Shown: in pieces, positions 58,133 to 64,000 of the stretch
How the letters are laid out: every line of letters starts with the position of its first letter
Numbering within the stretch: the first letter of the stretch is position 1
Origin: Streptomyces sp. NBC_01460
Lineage (GTDB): Bacteria > Actinomycetota > Actinomycetes > Streptomycetales > Streptomycetaceae
Assembly (NCBI RefSeq): GCF_036227405.1
Contig: NZ_CP109473.1
Coordinates: forward strand, 5,208,001-5,272,000
Length of the DNA stretch: 64,000 bases
Direction: 5' to 3'
Notes under the pieces: generated by a model
Told to the model about the DNA's origin: nothing
What the model saw: the letters and a program-made list of their open reading frames with translations, nothing else
Database searches by the model: none
Made by a program: the position numbers and the translations under genes

Positions 58133-59003
58133 GGTTCAGCCCCTGGAGCAGGGTGTACGTCGACGTCCAGTCGACCAGGTCGCCGCTGACGTCGGTGTAG
58201 AAGAGGTAGTGCTTGTCGGTGGGGAACTTCATGATCGCGCCGCGCCCGGCCACGAGGTCCTGGAAGACGGAGTGGGCCGCGTCGAGGTCCACGACCGGGT
58301 CGGTCATCCCGGAGACGAAGGTCGCGGCGGGCGCCTGGGGCCGCACACCTCCCGGCGCGAGGTAGCGCCGCTCCAGGTCGAGCAGCACGGCCCGCGAACG
58401 GCGCGTCAACTGCCGCACGGCCAGGTCGTCGTGGTCGATGAAGTGCTGGTACTTGACCTCGTCGGTGAAGTCGGCGGCCCGCAGCCCCGCGTCCCACGGC
58501 TCCGCGCTCCCGTCCGCCGCGAGCGCGGCGCGTGCCTCCGGGGTGAGGGTGGCGTGCATCCGCCCGAGCCAGGCGGAGCAGAACACGGCCGCGTCGTACG
58601 AGGTGGTGAACCCCTCGTGGCACATCAGGGCCGCCATGAAGGAGCCGCCGAGGCAGTGGCCGAAGAGCGACAGGGGCACGTCGTCGCCGATCATCTCCCG
58701 GACGAACGCGACGGCCCGCGCGTAGTCCCCGAGGACGGTGTCGGCGTCGGGGATCTCACCCGGCGTCCCCGGGCTGATGCCGCTGCCGCGGCGGTCGAGG
58801 ACGAAGAGCGCGATGTCGTTGTCGGCGAACTGCGGCCCCACCTCCCACAGCCACCCGGCGTGGCTCTGCAGTCCGTGGAAGTAGAAGACGGCTCCCTTGA
58901 TCTGCTCGGGCCGCCACACGTGCATGGCGAGCCGGGCGTCGCCGCACGGCAGGTCGATGATCTCGCGGCGGGTGTTCTGCGGGGGCCTCAGGGTCTCGAT
59001 CAT
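58122..59003 (-). CDS. Alpha/beta hydrolase with Cys nucleophile (lysophospholipase-like)
   Basis: 293 aa from ATG 59003 with AAGGAG upstream. FYFHGLQSHAGW (oxyanion hole), LDRRGSGIS and the elbow GHCLGG with Cys 117 in the position normally held by Ser. Asp in SGMTDPVVD and His in DKHYLFYTD complete a Cys-His-Asp triad. Ser-to-Cys elbows occur in dienelactone hydrolases and in some acyltransferase-type thioesterases, so acyl transfer or cyclisation is possible in addition to hydrolysis. Confidence 0.85.
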   Translation of the reverse strand: MIETLRPPQNTRREIIDLPCGDARLAMHVWRPEQIKGAVFYFHGLQSHAGWLWEVGPQFADNDIALFVLDRRGSGISPGTPGEIPDADTVLGDYARAVAFVREMIGDDVPLSLFGHCLGGSFMAALMCHEGFTTSYDAAVFCSAWLGRMHATLTPEARAALAADGSAEPWDAGLRAADFTDEVKYQHFIDHDDLAVRQLTRRSRAVLLDLERRYLAPGGVRPQAPAATFVSGMTDPVVDLDAAHSVFQDLVAGRGAIMKFPTDKHYLFYTDVSGDLVDWTSTYTLLQGLNRGA

Positions 59004-59076
59004 GGTCGGTTCTCCTTGGCGAAGCGGAGTGGAGTGGAGTCGGCTGGTGTCGGTTGGAGCGGTTCTCCGGCGGACG

Positions 59077-60750
59077 TCAGTGGGCGAGGACGGCGTCGAC
59101 GAAGTCGATGTCCTTCTGGAACGGCGTGTACTTGTACTGGGTGGCGTTGCCCTTCTGCCGGCGGGACTCCACGTAGGTGGCGATCGCCCCCTGCGCGACG
59201 GTCCGTACCTGGAGGGCGGCGAGCCGTCCGCTGTCCCGCTTCGAGGCGTACTCGATGTTGATGACGGACAGTTCGCGGTCGATCGCCGTGGATATCTCGC
59301 CGTCCAGCTCCGGTCCGGGAGTGGGCACTTCGACGACGACCGTGTAGGACGGCAGCTCGTCCCAGCGCGGGCCGCACATGTACAGCCCGGTGTCGAGCCC
59401 GCCGGCCTCGAGTCCCTGGCGGATGGCCTGGGTGACCTGCCCCTCGGTGATCTTCTCGCCGGTGAAGGAGTGGAAGAGCCCGTCGCGATGGGTGAAGTGG
59501 ACCCAGGGCGTGCCGTCCACGATCCGGTCGACGCGGTAGATGTCACCGGTCCACAGCCGGTAGAGGCCGTTGCCCTGGGACATGATCAAGTGGTAGTCGC
59601 GGCCCGCCTCGACCTCGTCGTACAGCAGCGTCTCGACGGTCCCGCCCGCGTCGAGCAGCGCGCCCAGCGGCACGTCGGCCGGGACGAACTCGAAGTAGGC
59701 CTGACTGACGGCGAGCGGCTGGCTGTCCAGGGTGTCGTCCACGGGGATGGTGGTGACGCCCTCGGTCCCGCAGCTCATGAACGGCAGCTTGGCGACGCCC
59801 GGCAGCACGGCGTCCAGGCGCGGCCGGTACAGCTGGGCGGAGGCCGACAGCCAGCAGCTGTACAGGGTCAGCGAGGGCCAGATGTCGACCAGGGAGAAAT
59901 CGTCCTTCTCCAGCGTCCGTTCGAGTCGCAGTGCGGTGTCCTCGTCAGGATCGGTCCACGGCCTGCCCCGCAGGGTGCCCGCCCGCACGTCGCGCACCAG
60001 TTCGGCGCCGTGCCGGGCGATCAGGTCCCGCAGCGAGACCAGGGTGCTGGGGTTGATCGCCGAGATGTAGTGCAGGTCCTTGCCGACGAGGTGCCGGATG
60101 CGGTGGTACATGCGACCGGCGTGGTCGGCGGGCGTGCCGGGGCCGAACCACGGGGACTCGTACCACGGCGGGTTCCAGTCGCGGCTGTTGATCTGAGGGT
60201 GCCGGTTGCTGATCGCCTGGTGCTCGACGCCGTGCACGAAGTCGTACACGTCCTCGCGGACGGTCTGGGTGTCGAGCGTCGCCCAGGGGTGCGCGAGGAT
60301 CTCGGGGTGGTGCTCCAGATACGTGCCCCACATGGCCTTCATCGCCGGGATGCGGTACGTCAGCAGCCAGTGCAGCGTGTACGGGACGCGCTTGGGGGTG
60401 CCCGTCGTCCCGCTGGTCTTGAGCCAGCGCAGGACGGGGCTGCACGACAGGATTCCGCCCTTGGTGCGGGTCTCCCGGTCGATCTGCTCGGTGAAGTCGT
60501 TGTAGCGCATGACGGGGAGGACCGAACGGAAGGTTGCCGGGTCGGCGGCGACCGCGTCGTACCCCTGCTCCTTCCAGTGCAGTGAGCTGGCGCCGATGTC
60601 GATGAGGTCGTCCAGGACGCGGGCCTGGGCGGCGCCCGGGTCCTTCAGGTCGGCGAGCAGGCTCTCGCGAGCCCGGAGGCACTCGTCGACGAAGGGGTCA
60701 CGCCGCGCCTGCCAGTGCTGCTGCCACTGCGATTCCTGCGGTGCTTGCAT
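59077..60750 (-). CDS. GH3-family acyl-acid-amido synthetase
   Basis: 557 aa from ATG 60750 with GAGGAG 8 nt upstream. GH3 enzymes, best known for plant auxin and jasmonate conjugation, adenylate a carboxylic acid and transfer the acyl group to an amino acid. Motifs: TSGTTGTPKRVPYT (112-125) as ATP loop, MSCGTEG as acceptor/ATP motif, YRLWTGDIYRV and HRDGLFHSFTGEKI as hinge and C-terminal ATP contacts. No carrier-protein or NRPS gene is nearby. It probably provides one amide bond of the product. Confidence 0.9.
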   Translation of the reverse strand: MQAPQESQWQQHWQARRDPFVDECLRARESLLADLKDPGAAQARVLDDLIDIGASSLHWKEQGYDAVAADPATFRSVLPVMRYNDFTEQIDRETRTKGGILSCSPVLRWLKTSGTTGTPKRVPYTLHWLLTYRIPAMKAMWGTYLEHHPEILAHPWATLDTQTVREDVYDFVHGVEHQAISNRHPQINSRDWNPPWYESPWFGPGTPADHAGRMYHRIRHLVGKDLHYISAINPSTLVSLRDLIARHGAELVRDVRAGTLRGRPWTDPDEDTALRLERTLEKDDFSLVDIWPSLTLYSCWLSASAQLYRPRLDAVLPGVAKLPFMSCGTEGVTTIPVDDTLDSQPLAVSQAYFEFVPADVPLGALLDAGGTVETLLYDEVEAGRDYHLIMSQGNGLYRLWTGDIYRVDRIVDGTPWVHFTHRDGLFHSFTGEKITEGQVTQAIRQGLEAGGLDTGLYMCGPRWDELPSYTVVVEVPTPGPELDGEISTAIDRELSVINIEYASKRDSGRLAALQVRTVAQGAIATYVESRRQKGNATQYKYTPFQKDIDFVDAVLAH

Positions 60751-60858
60751 GTCTCTGTCTCCTCGGGGCTGGTCCGACGGCCCGGATCCGGGCATGCGTC
60801 GGCACCGCGCGGCGGTAGCCGGACGGTGGTGTGTGGAAGGGGGGTGCGGTGCGGTCGG

Positions 60859-61080
60859 TCAGACGCCGGGCGTGCGGGGGGAGGCGGCCGTCATGCCGTC
60901 CTCCCCGGCCGCGAGCGCGGCCAGCTCGTTCAGGTCGTACAGGGCCTGCCGCCTGGTCCCGTACCGGGTGATCCTGCCGCGGCGGGCCCACTGGCGGATC
61001 GTGCCCTCACGGACTCCCAGGGCGAGGGCCGCGAGTGAGGTGGGGACGCGTGTGCCGCGTGCGGTGTGCTCGCCGTTCAT
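60859..61080 (-). CDS. Small helix-turn-helix regulator (MerR/excisionase type)
   Basis: 73 aa from ATG 61080 with AAGGAG upstream. SLAALALGVREGTIRQWARR at about 15-34 is a winged-helix/HTH_17-type DNA-binding segment, followed by ITRYGTRRQALYDLNELAAL. Its ATG overlaps the stop of the Cys-rich protein gene (ATGA). Similar small HTH plus Cys-rich pairs (from memory, OvmW/OvmZ of the oviedomycin cluster) occur in Streptomyces metabolite loci. Confidence 0.8.
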   Translation of the reverse strand: MNGEHTARGTRVPTSLAALALGVREGTIRQWARRGRITRYGTRRQALYDLNELAALAAGEDGMTAASPRTPGV

Positions 61081-61763
61081 GCCGGCTCCTTCGCCTGTTC
61101 CGTCCGGTGGCGGCGGTTCATGAGCAGCCACTGCCGCGGTGTGAGTACGTGTCCCGCGCCGCACATCGGTCCGCGCAGCACCAGGTCGTCGCCGCCTCGC
61201 CCGGGGAGGGAGACCTCGGCGTCGCAGTCCGGCTCGACGCAGCGGCCGAGCGGCACGAGCTCCGGCCGGGGCGGCGCCACGAGGGCCCGCAGGGCGGTGG
61301 CCACGTGGCCGATCTCGTCGGCCGCCGGGCCCGCGGCGGGGTGGGCGGCCAGGAAGTCGGTGTGCCGGCCGAGGAAGGACGCCAGTGCGGGGACGGTCCG
61401 GTCCGGCGGCGTCCCGACGGAACCGGCCTCGTCGAGCACGAGGCGGGCCCAGGAGCTCAGCCGTACGAGTGCGTCGTGCCGGGCCTCCAGCGCCGCGTCG
61501 CTCACGGGCGGCGCGTCGGGGCGGTGGCCCGTGATCCGGGCCGGGCCCCGCTGACGTGCGGGGAGTACGAGCTGCTGCTCGCTCTCGTGGTGGAGCGTGG
61601 GCAGCGCGGCCAGATCGGCCGCGAGAGCGCGCTTGCAGGAGCCGCAGAGCCGCGCACCGGGGGCGGCGCGTCGGCGCGGGAGGGCGTCGGAGTGGGCAGC
61701 GCGACGGCAACGGCTCGACGCGCACTGCTCGGGGCGGGACTGCGAGGGGGTCGGGTCGGCCAT
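61077..61763 (-). CDS. Cys-rich, zinc-finger-like protein (OvmZ-like)
   Basis: 228 aa from ATG 61763. An N-terminal C-x4-C ... C-x2-C set (CASSRC, LCGSC) and a C-terminal C-x4-C ... C-x3-H set (CVEPDC, CGAGH) suggest two zinc sites flanking a helical middle. The C-terminal HVLTPRQWLLMNRR looks like a recognition segment. Resembles the OvmZ-type proteins annotated beside small HTH regulators, by memory only. Probably a regulator acting with the coupled HTH protein. Confidence 0.68.
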   Translation of the reverse strand: MADPTPSQSRPEQCASSRCRRAAHSDALPRRRAAPGARLCGSCKRALAADLAALPTLHHESEQQLVLPARQRGPARITGHRPDAPPVSDAALEARHDALVRLSSWARLVLDEAGSVGTPPDRTVPALASFLGRHTDFLAAHPAAGPAADEIGHVATALRALVAPPRPELVPLGRCVEPDCDAEVSLPGRGGDDLVLRGPMCGAGHVLTPRQWLLMNRRHRTEQAKEPA

Positions 61764-61782
61764 GGGCACGGGTCGCCTCACC

Positions 61783-61824
61783 TTCGGGAGACTTCGGAAG
61801 AGATTCGGGAGACTTCGGGAAGAA
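61783..61824 (-). repeat. Four helically phased TTCGG direct repeats
   Basis: On the plus strand TTCGGGAGAC, TTCGGAAGAGA, TTCGGGAGAC and TTCGGGAAGAA follow one another at 10-11 bp intervals. The 15-mer TTCGGGAGACTTCGG occurs exactly at 61783 and 61804. They lie 20-61 nt upstream of the start at 61763. Confidence 0.85.
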
Positions 61825-61842
61825 GGACCGTGGCGGGGAAAC

Positions 61843-61867
61843 AAAAAAGCGCCGCCTGATGGCGACG
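61843..61867 (-). terminator. Attenuator-like hairpin with U6 tract in the leader
   Basis: A 7-bp stem (one G-U) with an ATCA loop is followed by C and six T on the minus strand. U-tracts are rare in Streptomyces. It lies between the predicted promoter and the coding sequence, so premature termination could control the operon. Confidence 0.6.
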
Positions 61868-62034
61868 CGAGGGCAGTGCGAAGGCTCCTGGAAGAGGGCA
61901 GACTGCCTCGCGAAAGAGTGTTACACGTCTGCGAGGTCGGCCGCAAGGGTCTGCGGCCATGTAATCGACTCCGTTGTGCGGGACGGGAGTTGACGGCGCG
62001 TGGGGGACGCCTTGGGGCCGGAGGACTCATACGA

Positions 62035-62078
62035 CAGGTGCCGCCCGCCTCCGCGCGTGCGGAGGTGAGCGGCACCTG
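62035..62078 (-). terminator. Terminator after the carbon-nitrogen hydrolase
   Basis: A 10-bp outer stem and an inner 8-bp stem form a long hairpin 14 nt past the stop. Confidence 0.85.
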
Positions 62079-62091
62079 ACGGCGAGGCCGG

Positions 62092-62889
62092 TCAGCGGGG
62101 CGCCGGCACACCGAGGACCCGATCGCGCAGGGTGGGGAAGTCCGCACGTGTCCTGGTGACGAGCGCCGGATCGAGGTCGACGACGAGTGTCTCCTCCCCG
62201 GACCCCGCCTCGGCGACGACCTCACCCCACGGGTCGACCACCACGCTGTGGCCCGCCTGTTCCACCCCGGCGTGCGTGCCCGCGGTACCGCAGGCGAGGA
62301 CGTACGCCTGGGACTCGACGGCCCGGGCGCGGGCCAGCAGGGACCAGTGGGCACGGCGTGCGGCGGGCCAGCCCGCCGGGACGAGGAACATCTCGGCACC
62401 GGCGTCCACCAGCGCGCGGAACTGCTCGGGGAAGCGCAGGTCGTAGCAGGTGGCGAGCCCCGCCGTCGGCCCGCCGTCGCCCAGCGCGACCGTGACGGTC
62501 TCCTCGCCCCGGGCCAGCAGGGCCGCCTCGCCCCGGTCGAAGCCGAAGCGGTGGATCTTCCGGTACCGACGCTGCGGTGCTCCGTCGGGCGCGAACACGA
62601 GAGAGGTGTTGTACAGGGTGCCGTCCGGGCCGCGTTCGATGATCGAGCCCGCGTGCAGCCAGACCCGCGCGGAGGCCGCGGCCCGGCTCATGGCATGGGC
62701 CGTGGGCCCGTCCAGGGGCTCCGCGTGGTCGTGGAACGCGTCGAAGGAGAACGCGCCGACCGTCCAGAGCTCCGGAAGGATCACCAGGTCGGCGGCGTGC
62801 TGCTCGCGGACGAGGGCCGCCGCTCGGGTCCGGCGTGCGGTGACGGTCTCGTCCGGTCGTACGGCGATCTGCAGGAGCGCGGCGCGCAC
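62092..62889 (-). CDS. Carbon-nitrogen hydrolase (nitrilase superfamily amidase)
   Basis: 265 aa from GTG 62889 with GGAG upstream. The Glu-Lys-Cys triad is intact: Glu 40 (ILPELW), Lys 111 (YRKIHRF) and Cys 148 (ATCYDLRF). The length and motifs fit the omega-amidase/Nit branch. It could hydrolyse an amide intermediate or repair an overacylated product. Separated from downstream genes by a terminator, so it may belong to the same transcription unit as the SDR but not to the rest. Confidence 0.9.
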   Translation of the reverse strand: MRAALLQIAVRPDETVTARRTRAAALVREQHAADLVILPELWTVGAFSFDAFHDHAEPLDGPTAHAMSRAAASARVWLHAGSIIERGPDGTLYNTSLVFAPDGAPQRRYRKIHRFGFDRGEAALLARGEETVTVALGDGGPTAGLATCYDLRFPEQFRALVDAGAEMFLVPAGWPAARRAHWSLLARARAVESQAYVLACGTAGTHAGVEQAGHSVVVDPWGEVVAEAGSGEETLVVDLDPALVTRTRADFPTLRDRVLGVPAPR

Positions 62890-62923
62890 GTGTGTCTCCG
62901 TTCGTGGTCGGGAGGGGGGCGGT

Positions 62924-63685
62924 TCAGCGCAGGTGGGAGGCGCCGTTGACGTCGAGTACGGCGCCGCTGCACCACTCCGCCGGCGCACTGCTCAGCCAGG
63001 ACACGGCGGCGGCGACGTCCGAGGGCGCCGCGATCCTGCCGAGGGGGCTCTGCCGGCGCACCTGCTCCTCGGTGGGCCCGACGAGCATGGGTTCCGTGAG
63101 GTCGGTGCGGACGAACCCGGGGGCGACGGCGGTCACCGCGATGCCGAGCGGGCCCAGCGACTGGGCGAGCGACTGGGTCAGCGCGTGGAGGGCGGCCTTG
63201 GTCGCCCCGTAGGCGGGGGCGTCGGGCTCGCCGCGACTGGCGCCCCGCGAGCCGATGTTGACGATGCGCGCACCCTGCGGCCCCTGGAGCCGGTACTGGA
63301 GGTGCTCGACGAGGTGCCAGATCAGGTCGGCCGGTCCGAGCAGGTTGACGTCGACCAGGCGGCGCCAGTCGGCCTGCCAGTCCTCGTACGAGGTGGTGGT
63401 GACGGGCTGTTCGGCGTAGACACCGGCGTTGTTGACGAGCACGTCCACCGCGCCCAGCTGTTCCACCGCGGACGCGATGATCTCGCGGGCCGCACCAGGT
63501 GTGCCGAGATCGCCGGTGACCAGGGCGTGGCCGGTGCCGGGCAGGGAGTCCAGCACGGCCTTCGCGGCCGGGGATTCGGCGCGGCAGTGCACGGCCACCC
63601 GGTGCCCCGTGGCGGCGAGTTCGGTCGCGACGGCGGCCCCGATCCCTCGGGAACCACCGGTGACGAGCGCGCAGCGTCGAGTCAT
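62924..63685 (-). CDS. Short-chain dehydrogenase/reductase (FabG-like)
   Basis: 253 aa. TGGSRGIG cofactor loop (about 9-16), NNAGVYAE, and catalytic Ser-Tyr-Lys (NIGSRGAS ... AYGATKAAL). PGFVRTDLTEPM and a C-terminal CSGAVLDVNGA are typical of FabG-like NADPH reductases. It is followed by the carbon-nitrogen hydrolase after 34 bp. Confidence 0.9.
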   Translation of the reverse strand: MTRRCALVTGGSRGIGAAVATELAATGHRVAVHCRAESPAAKAVLDSLPGTGHALVTGDLGTPGAAREIIASAVEQLGAVDVLVNNAGVYAEQPVTTTSYEDWQADWRRLVDVNLLGPADLIWHLVEHLQYRLQGPQGARIVNIGSRGASRGEPDAPAYGATKAALHALTQSLAQSLGPLGIAVTAVAPGFVRTDLTEPMLVGPTEEQVRRQSPLGRIAAPSDVAAAVSWLSSAPAEWCSGAVLDVNGASHLR

Positions 63686-63750
63686 GGAGAGAGCCTTTTC
63701 GTCGTAGGAACGCGATTCCGTGCACAGCGGCACGGGAGGGGGGAATCGGA

Positions 63751-64000
63751 TCAGTGCGGAGTGGGGGCGGCGTCGACCGGACACTCGTCGGTGGAAGGCG
63801 CGAGGGCCTCCGGAGCCGGGTCCGGCGAAGGACCGAGGGCCAGGGACCACAGACACGCGAGTTGGGCCCGGACCTCCTCGCCCGTGCGGCCCGCCCGCAG
63901 GGCCGCCTCGGCGCCCGCCGTCAGATAGACGGCCAGCAGCTCCAGTTCACCGGGCGCGGGGCCGGGGCCGGGCCGCTCGCGCGCCGGGGCCATCAGGTCC
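63751..64000 (-). CDS. Hypothetical protein, possibly truncated by the window edge
   Basis: An open frame ending at 63751 runs to the right edge. ATG 63993 would give 80 aa (MAPARERPGPGPAPGELE, a helix with TAGAEAALRAGRTGEEVRAQ, and a Pro/Asp tail), but no good SD precedes it and the frame may continue beyond the window. I recognise no domain. Confidence 0.45.
   Translation of the reverse strand, partial: DLMAPARERPGPGPAPGELELLAVYLTAGAEAALRAGRTGEEVRAQLACLWSLALGPSPDPAPEALAPSTDECPVDAAPTPH

Larger units (their letters stand above)
61764..62091 (-). promoter_or_regulatory. 328-bp control region of the Cys-rich/HTH operon
   Basis: No gene is present. Read on the minus strand: a terminator for the upstream gene (62078-62035), an inverted repeat GGCCGCA-N6-TGCGGCC (61958-61939) overlapping a -35 TTGCGG (61946-61941), a 17-bp spacer, a -10 TAACAC (61923-61918), an attenuator-like hairpin and four phased direct repeats just before the ATG. 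Confidence 0.6.

Noticed and set aside
61778..61960. 60-aa minus-strand ORF in the leader region
   Set aside because: No SD, and it spans the promoter, hairpin and direct repeats; the pseudo-repeated residues come from the DNA repeats.

Overview
The window is about 64 kb of very GC-rich chromosomal DNA from an actinomycete, almost certainly a Streptomyces. Codons are strongly G/C-ending and SD sequences are AGGAGG-like, with GTG and one TTG start. Hallmark genes include the propionyl-CoA carboxylase set pccB/pccE/accA2, mycothiol amidase mca, a SARP regulator, an AfsA-type protein, a PopR-like regulator and a possible LAXTG (sortase E) substrate. From memory, the gene order accA2-maf-pccE-pccB-birA-cya-hutH and msrA-metB-ilvA-greA-mca resembles the core of S. 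coelicolor (SCO49xx), so accessory blocks stand out against a conserved backbone. I found no rRNA, tRNA or CRISPR.

Layout. 1-16.6 kb is core: a TetR fragment, the acyl-CoA carboxylase locus, a biotin ligase that would charge it, adenylate cyclase, an enoyl-CoA hydratase with an operator-like palindrome at its promoter, a GAF-GGDEF protein, hutH, envelope proteins and a MacB/FtsX-like ABC pair. 16.8-25.9 kb is accessory: glutamate dehydrogenase, then a pectin-degradation locus. A membrane-spanning protein with a sigma-factor head and a pectate-lyase-like beta-helix tail is divergent from a pectinesterase and a pectate lyase that share a nearly identical CBM13 module. Next come a PopR-like regulator and the decayed remnant of a clpP gene. 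26-33.5 kb is core again (msrA, metB, a MarR regulator, ilvA, a drug-type ABC exporter). 33.7-39.2 kb is accessory: two alpha/beta hydrolases, an FMN-dependent glutamate-synthase-like gene broken by a nonsense codon, and a SARP gene. 39.3-44.9 kb is core (greA, DUF4307, mca, a STAND ATPase).

45.1-64.0 kb is the most unusual part. It holds 18 intact genes plus one cut by the window edge, nearly contiguous and all on the minus strand, and looks like an undescribed specialised-metabolite gene cluster without any PKS or NRPS. It encodes two unrelated amide/ester-forming activating enzymes (a GH3-type acyl-adenylating amido synthetase and an ATP-grasp ligase), a PLP aminotransferase, an enolase-superfamily racemase/epimerase, a condensation/acyltransferase-fold protein, an FAH-fold protein, an alpha/beta hydrolase with a Cys nucleophile, a luciferase-like monooxygenase with its flavin reductase, two SDRs, a YCII protein, a carbon-nitrogen hydrolase, an MFS exporter, a transposase-derived protein, a Cys-rich protein/HTH regulator pair and an AfsA-like autoregulator-synthase homologue. 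The inferred product is a small acyl-amino-acid or dipeptide-like molecule; its identity cannot be read from the sequence.
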